A DNA stretch of 64,000 nucleotides from Pedobacter faecalis. GTDB taxonomy: Bacteria; Bacteroidota; Bacteroidia; Sphingobacteriales; Sphingobacteriaceae. Under the pieces are notes generated by a model. It was not told where the DNA came from. It did no database searches and worked only from the letters and a program-made list of their open reading frames with translations. The position numbers and the translations under genes are program-made. The DNA lies in assembly GCF_030182585.1 (NCBI RefSeq), contig NZ_JARXOW010000002.1, positions 1 to 64,000 on the forward strand, given 5' to 3'. Below are positions 35,216-44,826 of the stretch, piece after piece (the stretch's first letter is position 1; every line of letters starts with the position of its first letter).

Positions 35216-35223
35216 TAAGTTTG
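35216..35223 (+). promoter_or_regulatory. Minus-7 box of the ROK regulator gene
   Basis: TAAGTTTG fits TAnnTTTG, with TTG 21 bases upstream (35192) as a possible minus-33 element. It rules out the in-frame TTG at 35221 as start. Confidence 0.65.
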
Positions 35224-35241
35224 GGTATAGGAACAAACCAA

Positions 35242-36522
35242 ATGGCTTTATTGAACAGGAAAAATTACGACCTCAGCAAGGAAATTATCCGGTGTTTATA
35301 TTATCACGGTGCGCTCACGCTTACTGAATTAAGCGCTTTAAGCAAGAAAAGCCTCCCCTTGGTTACGAGCATTGTCAACGATTTGGTTGCTGAGGGGTTT
35401 CTTATAGAGCACGGCTTGGCGCCTTCTACAGGCGGTCGCCGACCAGCGGCGTTTTTGATCAATCCGGCGAAGCAGCTGTACATTGTAGCTGTAGCGGTGG
35501 ACCAACTGGTGGCTCAATTTAATATTTACAACTTAAGAAATGAGCCGCAGGTTTCCCCATGTATGATCGACCTCAGCATTGCTGGCGACAAAGATGCGCT
35601 CGAGAAGCTGATTACATTTATTGTCGAGAATATTGAGGCCTCCGGTATCCCAGCAGAGTCACTGTTGGGTGTCGGTATCGGAATGCCTGGTTTTGTTGAC
35701 ACCGCGAAGGGCATCAACCATAGCTTCTTTAAGAACTACAAGGGGAAAAGCCTGAGATCTTACCTGAATGAGCGAATCGCCCTGCCGGTTTTTATTGATA
35801 ACGATTCCAGTCTTATTGCCCTGGCCGAACTAAAGTTCGGTACAGGCAGAGGCCTTAAAGAGGTGTTGGTGGTAAATATCGGGTGGGGTATCGGCCTAGG
35901 TATGATCATTAACGGCAAATTGTTCAGGGGGCATAGCGGTCTTGCAGGCGAATTCAGCCATATTCCACTTTCGCAAAGCAACAAACTGTGTTCCTGCGGT
36001 AAGCGCGGTTGCCTTGAAGTAGATACTTCCCTGCTCGTACTCGTGGAGCGCGCGCAAGCACAGATGAATGCCGGAGTAAGTTCCAGTTTGGAGAAGCTTT
36101 TCACAGACACCTCGAAGTTGCCCGGTGATCACCTGCTGGATGCGGCAAAGTCAGGCGATCCGCTTGCGGTATCTGTGCTTTCTGAAGCTGCATTTCTCAT
36201 CGGAAAAGGTATTGCCACACTCATACACATCATGAACCCTGAGCTTATCGTATTGAGCGGAAGGGGTGCGAAAGCAGGTAAGATGCTGCTGGCACCAGTC
36301 CACCAGGCCATACATGAGTTCTGCATACCCCGGCTTTCGGAGTATACAGATATCAAGGTTTCGGCCCTCGGCTCAGAGTCGGAGTTACTCGGTGCCGCAC
36401 TGCTTGTTATTGAGAATTGTGAATTCGCGGAAATACAAGTTCAGTTAGAAACAAACAGTAAAAACCAGAATACCAATAATCAGAATACCAATAAAGCAAC
36501 TAGTCATCAATTATCAACTTAA
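35242..36522 (+). CDS. ROK family transcriptional regulator (NagC/XylR type)
   Basis: A 426-residue regulator: N-terminal winged helix (about 8-60, LTLTELSALSKKSLPLVTSI) and a ROK sugar-kinase-like domain (about 75-400). ROK landmarks are GVGIGMPGFVD, the metal site CSCGKRGCLEVD and the conserved GEFSH before it. Such proteins repress sugar-uptake genes until a sugar binds. The C-terminal tail is low-complexity (NQNTNNQNTNK) and is encoded by a tandem repeat. It lies 11 bases before the susC-like gene, so it is likely co-transcribed and may regulate the pair. Start chosen at ATG 35242 because of the promoter box. Confidence 0.92.
   Translation: MALLNRKNYDLSKEIIRCLYYHGALTLTELSALSKKSLPLVTSIVNDLVAEGFLIEHGLAPSTGGRRPAAFLINPAKQLYIVAVAVDQLVAQFNIYNLRNEPQVSPCMIDLSIAGDKDALEKLITFIVENIEASGIPAESLLGVGIGMPGFVDTAKGINHSFFKNYKGKSLRSYLNERIALPVFIDNDSSLIALAELKFGTGRGLKEVLVVNIGWGIGLGMIINGKLFRGHSGLAGEFSHIPLSQSNKLCSCGKRGCLEVDTSLLVLVERAQAQMNAGVSSSLEKLFTDTSKLPGDHLLDAAKSGDPLAVSVLSEAAFLIGKGIATLIHIMNPELIVLSGRGAKAGKMLLAPVHQAIHEFCIPRLSEYTDIKVSALGSESELLGAALLVIENCEFAEIQVQLETNSKNQNTNNQNTNKATSHQLST
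36466..36495 (+). repeat. Tandem 15-bp repeat in the ROK gene 3' end
   Basis: Two adjacent copies of CAGAATACCAATAA plus one base encode the repeated QNTN residues in the C-terminal tail; copy-number change would keep the frame. Confidence 0.8.
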
Positions 36523-36533
36523 CTTAAACAGGG

Positions 36534-39500
36534 ATGAAACAGATCTATTTTAAATGCCTGGGCATGATCTTACTTTCGATGATTACCTTCGCGGCTTATG
36601 CGCAGAGGGTGGTATCCGGAACGGTGAGTGAAACATCAGGTGAAGGAATTCCGGGAGTGACCGTAACCGAGAAGGGTACAACAAACGGCGTGTCTACCGA
36701 TGCAAACGGTAAGTTTGCGCTGACCGTTAAACCCGGTGCTACTTTGGTAGTGCGGTCAATTGGTTACACCGCACAGGAGATTGCCGTCGGCGAATCGTCA
36801 ACAATTAATGTTACACTGCAGGAAGACAATACACAGCTCAGTGAAGTTGTGGTAACGGCGCTCGGCATCCGCAGAGAAAGAAAGTCTCTGGGTTACGCTG
36901 TACAGGAAGTTAAAGGCGAAACACTTGTAGAAGCACGCGAGCCTAATTTGGTGAACACGCTTTCTGGGAAAGTTGCGGGTTTGCAGGTAACGCGTTCCAG
37001 CAATGGGCCGGCAGGATCATCCAGAATAACTTTGAGAGGTAATAACTCTCTGACGGGCGATAACCAGCCACTCATAGTGGTAGACGGTATACCGGTAAGC
37101 AATTTTACAGGAGCAGTAAACCCTGGTACTGGAACACTAAACAACGACTACTATAATCCGGCTGCCGACATGGGTAATGGCTTGGGAGATATCAATCCTG
37201 AAGACATAGAAAGCGTTTCTGTATTAAAGGGACCATCGGCTGCTGCCCTTTATGGTTCCAGAGCTGGAAATGGAGTAATAATGATTACTACAAAGAGCGG
37301 AAAAGCTCAGAAGGGGTTGGGTATCAGCGTTTCATCTACCCTGGGCCTAGAAAGTATATTCACTACTCCCGAAATGCAGAATGTTTTCGGACAAGGCAGT
37401 GAAGGAGAACACGATGAATTGTCCAACTTAAGCTGGGGTCCGAAAGCGTCGGGTCAAATTCTTCCTAACTGGGATGGCAGGCAATTGCCGTTGCGCACCT
37501 ATGATAATATCAGCAATTACATCGGAACAGGTATTAATTCCAATCAAAGTGTTACTTTTCAGCAGCAGCTTGGCGCAACCTCAGTATATACCTCATTCAA
37601 CCGTTTAGACGACAAAAGTATCATTCCTGGAGCTGAACTGCACCGGACCAACTTGCTGGCTCGCGCCGTGAGTACCTTTGGCAAGGACGACAGGTGGACG
37701 ACAGATACAAAGATTCAATACAATAATTCGAATGCAGAGAACAGGCCTAACAATGGTGCTAACTATAATAACATTTTTGCTACGCTCTATAATCTTCCCA
37801 GATCGCTTGACATTACTCAACTGAGGAACTCTGTGGATGAGAATGGGCAGATGATATGGTATCTGCCAACAGGTAGTACGTACAATCCGTATTGGGCAAA
37901 GAACAACAACCTGAATAGTGACGTCCGCGATCGTTATATTCTTACTGGATCTTTGCGATATAAGTTTAACAATTGGCTAAACGCTGAAGTAAAAGGCGGT
38001 ATGGATAATTACACAACTACTGTGGAAGGTAAGCTTTACGCGGGGGGGCGGCCAACGCCGAATGGGTCGTATAACCTTAGCAAGCAGACGTTCACCGAAA
38101 CAAATTTCAGTGCCTTAATTTCGGGGCAAAAAGATGATCTGTTAGGTAAACTAGGTGGCTCTTTCAGCGTTGGAGGCAATCTTATGTCACAAAAGAACAA
38201 TATTTTAGGGGGTAATTCCGGCCAACTTGTTGTTCCGAATCTATTCTCGCTTAACAACGGCGTTAACGCGCCGACAGTAACCCAGGTGTATGCAGAAAAG
38301 AAAATCAACTCGGTGTATGGTACTGGTCAGCTAAGTTGGGACGGATACCTTTTCGTTGACGGTACGTTTAGAAACGACTGGACATCTACCTTAAGTCCTA
38401 AAAACCGCTCTTACTTTTATCCCTCTGTCAGCGTTTCCTATGTGTTTACCGAGATGCTTACAAGAATGGGTAAAGATATGCCATCATGGTTAAGCTATGG
38501 TAAGTTAAGGGCCTCAGCGGCTTCTGTCGGAAACGATCTGAATGCGTATGAACTATACAACACGTATACAATTGGGAAGGACCCTAACGGGAATACGACG
38601 GCAAACAGGAACGACGTTTTATACAATCCAGACGTTAAAAATGAATTGATTAAGTCTTATGAGGCCGGTGCCGAACTCCGTTTCTTCAAAAGCCGGTTTG
38701 GTTTGGATGTGTCTTTTTACAAGTCAAACGCGACAAACCAACTGATAGAAATTTCCCTAGATCCGTTAAGCGGATACAGACGGAAAAAGATCAATGCGGG
38801 TGATGTTCAAAACAAAGGGTTTGAAATCATGCTGGATGCCAATATTTTCCAAAGTCAGACCGGGTTTAACTGGGTTACCTCTGTTAACTTTTCACGCAAT
38901 AACAATACGCTTGAATACTTGACAGACGACCTGACAAAGTACCCATTAGGCGGATATGATGATGTGCAGGTGATCAGCGAAGTAGGCAAGGGCTATGGTG
39001 AAATCTACGGAACTACATTTAGAAGAGTGCCTGATGGGCCGTATGCCGGGCAGCTTCTGCTAACGGCCAATGGGGTGCCTCAGGCTACAGCAGAGGGTTC
39101 CAGGCTAGGCAACCAGCAAGCTAAAGCTTTGGCTGGGATAACCAACACTTTTGGATATAAAGGATTCAACCTGTCGTTTTTGGTTGATGGCCGTTTTGGT
39201 GGCAAGATATTCTCAAGCACATTGTCGTCTTTACAGCAAAGCGGCGTAGCGGCCAATACGGTCGTAAACGGAGAGAGACAGAGTTTTGTTGTAGACGGTT
39301 ACATCGCAAATGGTAATACGTATGAAAAAAGTACTATTTCGGTAACACCGCAGGCATACTGGGAAGCTGTCGCCGGGGCCAACAACCTTGGTATAACAGA
39401 GGCCAATTTGTACGATGCAACTAATATTCGTTTGAGGAACGTAAACCTGAGCTACAATCTATCATCCAAGCTTTTGGCAAATACGCCGTTGCAGAGAGCT

Positions 39501-39662
39501 AAAATCGGTGTTTCATGCAACAACGTGTGGTTAATAACAAGCCATATGCGTGGTCTTGATCCCGAGGCAGTGTACGCTACTGGTGGAAATGCCACGGGTT
39601 TTGAGGGTACAAGTGCTCCTACAACTCGTACATTCCTGTTTAATTTAACGTTAGGCTTTTAA
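36534..39662 (+). CDS. SusC/RagA family TonB-dependent outer-membrane transporter
   Basis: A 1042-residue transporter: signal peptide (1-23, ending AYAQ), carboxypeptidase-regulatory-like domain (about 25-100), a TonB-box-like region followed by the plug (about 110-230, LRGNNSLTG, LIVVDGIP, VLKGPSAAALYGSRAGNGVI) and a 22-strand barrel ending in FLFNLTLGF. It has no STN domain, so it does not look built for sigma/anti-sigma signalling, which fits control by the ROK protein upstream. With the SusD partner it imports an oligomeric ligand, probably a sugar. No glycoside hydrolase is nearby. Confidence 0.96.
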   Translation: MKQIYFKCLGMILLSMITFAAYAQRVVSGTVSETSGEGIPGVTVTEKGTTNGVSTDANGKFALTVKPGATLVVRSIGYTAQEIAVGESSTINVTLQEDNTQLSEVVVTALGIRRERKSLGYAVQEVKGETLVEAREPNLVNTLSGKVAGLQVTRSSNGPAGSSRITLRGNNSLTGDNQPLIVVDGIPVSNFTGAVNPGTGTLNNDYYNPAADMGNGLGDINPEDIESVSVLKGPSAAALYGSRAGNGVIMITTKSGKAQKGLGISVSSTLGLESIFTTPEMQNVFGQGSEGEHDELSNLSWGPKASGQILPNWDGRQLPLRTYDNISNYIGTGINSNQSVTFQQQLGATSVYTSFNRLDDKSIIPGAELHRTNLLARAVSTFGKDDRWTTDTKIQYNNSNAENRPNNGANYNNIFATLYNLPRSLDITQLRNSVDENGQMIWYLPTGSTYNPYWAKNNNLNSDVRDRYILTGSLRYKFNNWLNAEVKGGMDNYTTTVEGKLYAGGRPTPNGSYNLSKQTFTETNFSALISGQKDDLLGKLGGSFSVGGNLMSQKNNILGGNSGQLVVPNLFSLNNGVNAPTVTQVYAEKKINSVYGTGQLSWDGYLFVDGTFRNDWTSTLSPKNRSYFYPSVSVSYVFTEMLTRMGKDMPSWLSYGKLRASAASVGNDLNAYELYNTYTIGKDPNGNTTANRNDVLYNPDVKNELIKSYEAGAELRFFKSRFGLDVSFYKSNATNQLIEISLDPLSGYRRKKINAGDVQNKGFEIMLDANIFQSQTGFNWVTSVNFSRNNNTLEYLTDDLTKYPLGGYDDVQVISEVGKGYGEIYGTTFRRVPDGPYAGQLLLTANGVPQATAEGSRLGNQQAKALAGITNTFGYKGFNLSFLVDGRFGGKIFSSTLSSLQQSGVAANTVVNGERQSFVVDGYIANGNTYEKSTISVTPQAYWEAVAGANNLGITEANLYDATNIRLRNVNLSYNLSSKLLANTPLQRAKIGVSCNNVWLITSHMRGLDPEAVYATGGNATGFEGTSAPTTRTFLFNLTLGF

Positions 39663-39678
39663 TCTAGTAACTGATAAG

Positions 39679-41583
39679 ATGAAAAATATCCTGAAACAGT
39701 CTTTAGTCGTTTTTGCTGTAGCAATTGCGGCAACTTCCTGCAAGAAGTTTGAAGACATTAATGTTAACCCGGTCGCCGCTAGTGAAGATCAGGTACAAGT
39801 TGAATATTTCATAAATAACTCCATTATTTCTGCACAGATGAACCCCGATGTCGCGGAACGCTCGTTCGTTTTGTACTGGAAGCCCGCGGGGAGACAGGCG
39901 TCGGATTATGATGGCGGCGCGATATCGGCCGGCAGTTATAATGACGGCTGGACAAATGCCTATTACGACCAGGTTGCAAGCTGGTTAAATATGGCAAATA
40001 CCGCGATTGAAATAGGTAATAAGCAGATTGCAGCGGGCAACGCTAAAACATACACACCCAATCTGGTACAGGTAGCCAGGATATGGCGCGCCTACCTGAT
40101 GAGCGAAATGTCGGACAACTTTGGTCCCATTCCTATCAAAGGTTTTGAGGGGGCCAACCCGGAGTTTACCGATGTAAAAGCTGTGTACTATTACATTTTA
40201 GACGAACTTAAGGATGCCAGTGGAAAATTGGATGTCTCTGTTGTAAATCCGACAGATCTAGGCAAACAAGATCCTGCATACCAATACAACTATGCCAAAT
40301 GGAAAAAATATGCCACTTCAATGCGCCTGCGTTTGTCAATGCGGCTGTCAGAAGTGGACGCGGACAAAGCCCGTACAGAATTTGAAGCGGCAGCGGCTAC
40401 TAATGATTTTATCATCGATAACGCAGACAATTTTCAGGTGCAGGAAAAGGATGGCTGGGATCCACTAACTGGCGTAATGAGTCGTTCATGGGATACTCAG
40501 CCTTTATCAGCCACATTGAACAACCTGTTTGTAGGTTTGGGCGGCATTAAGTCCGCTGATCTACTTGGTGCCGACTTCCAGTCCGCCATTAAGCCGGCAA
40601 ACTGGCTTGGACAAAGATTCCCAGATCATTTTGCAACCAAGACAAACGACCCTATGGCTGGCTATTGGTTTAATGGCTTACCGTATTCAATTGATCCGAG
40701 GGCGTATAAATTGTTCAGCATCCCAGGTGATATTAACAATCCAAATTATCCAAAGCAAAACGGAAATTATGATATCGTTACCGTGCGAAATCTTAAAGCT
40801 CCGGGGGGTGCAATTGCGAAAACTATAGATGCGAAATATACATGGAACGCAAGGGTAGACGGCGACTGGGGTACTAAGGATGCATTAAATGAACTAGTGA
40901 ATTACGGCGGCACGATGCCGAGAATTAATATGCAGTTCAGAAATAGCACTCAAAAAAGACTATTCTTTGGTCCTTGGGAGACGTATTTCCTATTGGCTGA
41001 GGCTGGCGTGAGGGGTTGGAATGTGCCGATTAATGCGCAAACCGCTTACGAGACTGGTATTGCCAGGAGCTTTGAATACTGGGGACTTAATATGGGGTCT
41101 TATTTAACTTCTACAGACTATAACCGAGTTGGCACTTCTGTCAGCTGGACACATACCATTGAACCAACCACACGGCAAATGAATTATGAAGATGGATTGT
41201 CGGGGGCTGCGGGTACAGTGTCTGTTCCATATCCTAAGAATGATTTATATAAAAACGGCACTGTGAAGAACGATCATCTGACAAAAATTATCACACAAAA
41301 GTTTATTGCTCAAACGCCATGGTTACCTTTGGAAACCTGGAGTGATCACCGGCGACTTGGATTGCCCTTCTTTGAAAATCCAGCAATAGAACAGCCAATT
41401 AATACGTTACCGGCATTGACGGAGGCTACTTATATGACTGCAAGTACAAAGTATATCCCTCAGCGCTTAAAATATCCATCCAACCTACAAAATAACAACG
41501 CTAGCGGCTACGCTCAAGCCGTTGCAGCCCTGGGAGGCGCGGATGCAATACTGACACCTCTTTGGTGGGCACAAAAGCAATAA
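39679..41583 (+). CDS. SusD-like surface lipoprotein (SusD/RagB, SusD_2 type)
   Basis: A 634-residue ligand-binding lipoprotein (lipobox ATSC, Cys21) that caps the SusC barrel. KKFEDINVNP directly after the Cys, the TPR-like helical part with WLNMANTAIEIG and VARIWRAYLMSEMSDNFGPIP, and the C-terminal FLLAEAGVRGW are typical of the SusD_2 group. It is longer than classic SusD (about 550). It lies 16 bases after its SusC and before a bidirectional terminator. Confidence 0.95.
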   Translation: MKNILKQSLVVFAVAIAATSCKKFEDINVNPVAASEDQVQVEYFINNSIISAQMNPDVAERSFVLYWKPAGRQASDYDGGAISAGSYNDGWTNAYYDQVASWLNMANTAIEIGNKQIAAGNAKTYTPNLVQVARIWRAYLMSEMSDNFGPIPIKGFEGANPEFTDVKAVYYYILDELKDASGKLDVSVVNPTDLGKQDPAYQYNYAKWKKYATSMRLRLSMRLSEVDADKARTEFEAAAATNDFIIDNADNFQVQEKDGWDPLTGVMSRSWDTQPLSATLNNLFVGLGGIKSADLLGADFQSAIKPANWLGQRFPDHFATKTNDPMAGYWFNGLPYSIDPRAYKLFSIPGDINNPNYPKQNGNYDIVTVRNLKAPGGAIAKTIDAKYTWNARVDGDWGTKDALNELVNYGGTMPRINMQFRNSTQKRLFFGPWETYFLLAEAGVRGWNVPINAQTAYETGIARSFEYWGLNMGSYLTSTDYNRVGTSVSWTHTIEPTTRQMNYEDGLSGAAGTVSVPYPKNDLYKNGTVKNDHLTKIITQKFIAQTPWLPLETWSDHRRLGLPFFENPAIEQPINTLPALTEATYMTASTKYIPQRLKYPSNLQNNNASGYAQAVAALGGADAILTPLWWAQKQ

Positions 41584-41597
41584 ACCAGACGTTCCAC

Positions 41598-41632
41598 AAA
41601 AAAGCCCGGTGCAGTAAGGCCCGGGCTTTTTT
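41598..41632. terminator. Bidirectional terminator between SusD and barrel-protein genes
   Basis: AAAAAAGCCCGG and CCGGGCTTTTTT form a 12-base stem with an 11-base loop; it serves the two converging genes. Confidence 0.9.
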
Positions 41633-41636
41633 AGTT

Positions 41637-42125
41637 TTAATACCCAAAGTTCAGGGCAAGTCTAAATGCAAGAAAGTTGATGTTCGTGGTATAACGCTCA
41701 TATCGAAATCCCAGGTCTACTCGGTTTGCGCCGAAAGCGGTAACCTCTGCGCCGACACCTGGAGACAAGGCCAGATAAGTATTGCCATGCTTCACCTGAT
41801 CGAAAGCCGCGCCGATATCGCCCGCCAGATAGAAAGTTTGATCAAAATAATATCTTGCCCCGCCCTTTAGCAGCAGATACTGATATTTCGGCCGGGGAAA
41901 AACCTTTGTGCTGCTTCTCAGGTCGGTTTTGCCCAGTGTCACAGTCCAGTTTATGCGTTCGCTTACCGGGCTCTGAATTTGCAGGGAATAGCCAATGCCA
42001 CGGCTCTTTTCGCCGCTCAATGCTTCAATACCAAGGCCGATACGTGTGCCGCGCTCACTTACCTGTGCCCTTAACGCAGTGCCGCTGAGTACCAGCACTA
42101 GGCTTGTTACCACAAAAATCTTCAT
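41637..42125 (-). CDS. Small outer-membrane beta-barrel protein
   Basis: A 162-residue protein with signal peptide (about 1-20, ending LRAQ) and alternating amphipathic strands with many aromatic residues, ending LAFRLALNFGY, a C-terminal Tyr as expected for insertion by the BAM machinery. Its size suits an 8-stranded barrel. Ligand or role unknown. It follows the Ldh_2-type dehydrogenase gene by 21 bases on the same strand. Confidence 0.75.
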   Translation of the reverse strand: MKIFVVTSLVLVLSGTALRAQVSERGTRIGLGIEALSGEKSRGIGYSLQIQSPVSERINWTVTLGKTDLRSSTKVFPRPKYQYLLLKGGARYYFDQTFYLAGDIGAAFDQVKHGNTYLALSPGVGAEVTAFGANRVDLGFRYERYTTNINFLAFRLALNFGY

Positions 42126-42146
42126 ATTTTGCTCGTTTGTCTGTTT

Positions 42147-43229
42147 TTATAAAGCAGGCAGGTTTAGACTTTCTGCCAGTGCGTTCAGGTCGTTTACCAC
42201 TGCATCTATTAATGGAATTCCTTTTTCTTTGCGTTCAATTTCAGATAGGTATTCGGGCTCACCGGGAATGACTACCTTCTTATCTGGGTCGGTGGTTGCA
42301 GAAGATTTAAACCTGCTGATCCAGTTGTCCATGTGATCTTTGAAATCCTGGGCCGGACGGAAGCCGTCTACCCGCATGGCACCAAAGAAGTGGCCTATGC
42401 CTTGTCCGACCGGGTCGGAAGCAGGCTCTAAGAACGCTACAAAAGGGGGTACCCAGGGACCGTAATTCGCGCCTGAAAGTACTGCTGACAATATATCTAC
42501 CGTAGCGCCTAGTCCGAAGCCTTTATGACTGCCATGATCTTTATCACTGCCAAGTGGCAATAATGCCCCGCCTTGTTTAAGCTGATGAGGGTCGGTAGAG
42601 GTACCACCGTCGGCACGCTGTACCCAGCCTTCAGGGATAGCCGCGCCTGACCTTTGCGCGATCTCCAATTTACCGTTGGCCGCGGCCGCGGTGGCCATAT
42701 CTACCACCATAGGCGGGTATTTTCCGGCTGGAAAAGCATAGCACATCGGGTTGGTGCCCAGCAGGCGTTCACTTGAGTAAGTAGGGGCAACCAGCGGACT
42801 GGCATTGGTCATGCTAATACCGATCATGTCTTCGGCCACTGCAAGCAGTGCGTGATATCCGGCAATCCCGAAATGATTCGAGTTTTTTACAGATACCCAA
42901 CCGCTTCCATATTGCCTCGCCTTTTCTATTGCGACCTTCATCGCGAAAGGAGCCACGACAAGTCCAAGTCCCGCATCGCCGTCTACCGTTGCCGTGGTCG
43001 GCGTTTCATGTACAACCTGTATGTTTGGCTGCGCATTGATCCGCCCTTTTTCCCAAAGGCGCACATAGCCGCTGAGACGGGCAACGCCATGGGAATCTAC
43101 ACCTCGGAGGTCCGATTGAAGCAGGACGTCGGCAGCAAGACGGGCATCTTCTTCCGGGCATCCCATTTTTGTAAACACCGACACGGTAAACTCCCGGAGC
43201 CGGTCTGCACTAAATGTATGGAACATCAT
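42147..43229 (-). CDS. Malate/L-lactate dehydrogenase family oxidoreductase (Ldh_2)
   Basis: A 360-residue NAD(P)-dependent enzyme of the malate / L-sulfolactate / ureidoglycolate dehydrogenase family. The N-terminal SDLRGVDSHGVARL carries the catalytic His, and VKNSNHFGIAGYHAL, LLGTNPMCYAFPAG and HKGFGLG are the cofactor and substrate motifs. Exact substrate unknown. Its ATG overlaps the bshC stop by 4 bases (ATGA), so translation is coupled to a bacillithiol gene; L-malate is a precursor of bacillithiol, which makes the pairing notable. Confidence 0.92.
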   Translation of the reverse strand: MMFHTFSADRLREFTVSVFTKMGCPEEDARLAADVLLQSDLRGVDSHGVARLSGYVRLWEKGRINAQPNIQVVHETPTTATVDGDAGLGLVVAPFAMKVAIEKARQYGSGWVSVKNSNHFGIAGYHALLAVAEDMIGISMTNASPLVAPTYSSERLLGTNPMCYAFPAGKYPPMVVDMATAAAANGKLEIAQRSGAAIPEGWVQRADGGTSTDPHQLKQGGALLPLGSDKDHGSHKGFGLGATVDILSAVLSGANYGPWVPPFVAFLEPASDPVGQGIGHFFGAMRVDGFRPAQDFKDHMDNWISRFKSSATTDPDKKVVIPGEPEYLSEIERKEKGIPLIDAVVNDLNALAESLNLPAL

Positions 43230-44821
43230 GAAGCAAAAAGAATGGTAAATTTTGGTTCCATCGGATCAAATGCAGCGATGAGCGCCGGAATAAAATCTTT
43301 ACCGTGAGCTATGTACATCGGGGCAATGTTAAGCACGCGTTCCTGTAATACCCCGCCCGGGAATAACCTGAGTTTCAAACCCTCGATCTGCGACAGGGCA
43401 GTAGCATGACGTCGCTTTTCGGCTTTAAGCATCTTTTTTTCAAGCATATGAATGAGCTTAAGCGCCTTATGTTTGGCCATGTCTGTCGTCTCGGATAGCG
43501 TTTTATCAATCTTGTAAGCGTTTAATTTAATCTGGTCGAATAACGCTCCAAGTGCACGTTGCTCGTCCGACAGTAGTATCCTATGCTCGGCATGCGCATG
43601 CACCCAGGTCGATTTTAGCTGATCTGAGTCGGTAAAAAGTTCCTTTTCTTTAATTCCGAGCATATGCATCTTCTCTGCACTTCGCTTATCGATGATCAAG
43701 GCAGAATTCCTCAGCATAAGGACAGGGAAATCAATTTTATAGCGATCAAAATTACCCTTAAGCTGCAGCCAGTAGGTGAGTTCGGCCCCGCCACCTATGT
43801 AACACAAGTTGGGCAGGATAACTTCCTGATAAAGAGGACGCATCACGACATTGGGGCTGAAGCGTTCCGGATTGGCGTCAATCTCCCGTTCAAGTTCTTC
43901 AACACTAAAGCTGATTTCCGTATTGAGAATCTGATACTTGTCCTCTTCTTTTACAATGCGCTCGCGCAAACCGTCAAGCATATAAAAAAAGTTGATCTCC
44001 CTTGGGTTTACCTGGGTTTTGTATCCCAAGGCCTCTAAAGCCTCGTTGCTGCTAGTGATCTTCTTATAGCTGTCTCCGGTTTCTATATCCCGGCGGATAA
44101 TGTCTGCAAACTGTTGCTTCAGCTCCGGAACGTCTGCATCAACACATACAAGTCCGTATTCGCCGAAGAGCGAATCGACCAGAATCCTTGTGGCATCGCT
44201 TAGCTTTCCAGGTTTGCCCTGATAGGCTTTTTCAACGATGCCTGCCAGCTCCAGACCGTTCTCGCTGATGCCAAGGTAACCCTTGTACGCCGCTAGTACT
44301 TCAGCAATGTCTTTTATGCCCATGCGACCCGTAGCCCCGGCAGCGTTGTCTTTGTTCCAGCTAAGCTTTTTTTCCTCGATGCGGACGTGATTAATCTCTG
44401 CGAAATCGTGATCTTCTGTAGCCATCCAATATACGGGTACGAAGTTATACTCGGGGAACTCTTGCTTTAATTGTTTGGCCAGATTAATTGCGGTAACGAT
44501 CTTATAGATGAAGTAAAGTGGTCCGGTGAAGATGTTGAGCTGGTGACCGGTTGTTATGGTAAACGTCCGTTCATCTGCAAGCAAGGTAATATTATCTTTT
44601 ACCAAAGCAGTAGTCTGCACCTCGATATACTGATTTTGCAGTACTGTAACCAGGCGCTGCCGGTCGCCCGAAAAACGCCTGTTCCTGATCGCATGGCTAA
44701 AGCCGTCGGTATCCGGTTTAAAACTATAAAAGTCGCTAAGCTTCGCTTCGCCGCTGATGTAATCCAGTACAATTTGAGAAAACGCACCGGTATCCTGATA
44801 TGAGATGTATTTAGCCTGCAT
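43226..44821 (-). CDS. bshC: Putative cysteine ligase of bacillithiol synthesis
   Basis: A 531-residue BshC, which adds cysteine to glucosaminyl-malate in the last step of bacillithiol formation. Typical stretches are TITTGHQLNIFTGPLYFIYK (about 90-109), VYWMATEDHDFAEI and the C-terminal coiled region followed by LNIAPMYIAHGKDFIP. It begins 47 bases after rimO but has a promoter-like box right before its ATG. The other genes of the pathway (bshA, bshB) are not in this window. Confidence 0.95.
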   Translation of the reverse strand: MQAKYISYQDTGAFSQIVLDYISGEAKLSDFYSFKPDTDGFSHAIRNRRFSGDRQRLVTVLQNQYIEVQTTALVKDNITLLADERTFTITTGHQLNIFTGPLYFIYKIVTAINLAKQLKQEFPEYNFVPVYWMATEDHDFAEINHVRIEEKKLSWNKDNAAGATGRMGIKDIAEVLAAYKGYLGISENGLELAGIVEKAYQGKPGKLSDATRILVDSLFGEYGLVCVDADVPELKQQFADIIRRDIETGDSYKKITSSNEALEALGYKTQVNPREINFFYMLDGLRERIVKEEDKYQILNTEISFSVEELEREIDANPERFSPNVVMRPLYQEVILPNLCYIGGGAELTYWLQLKGNFDRYKIDFPVLMLRNSALIIDKRSAEKMHMLGIKEKELFTDSDQLKSTWVHAHAEHRILLSDEQRALGALFDQIKLNAYKIDKTLSETTDMAKHKALKLIHMLEKKMLKAEKRRHATALSQIEGLKLRLFPGGVLQERVLNIAPMYIAHGKDFIPALIAAFDPMEPKFTILFAS

Positions 44822-44826
44822 CTTTG

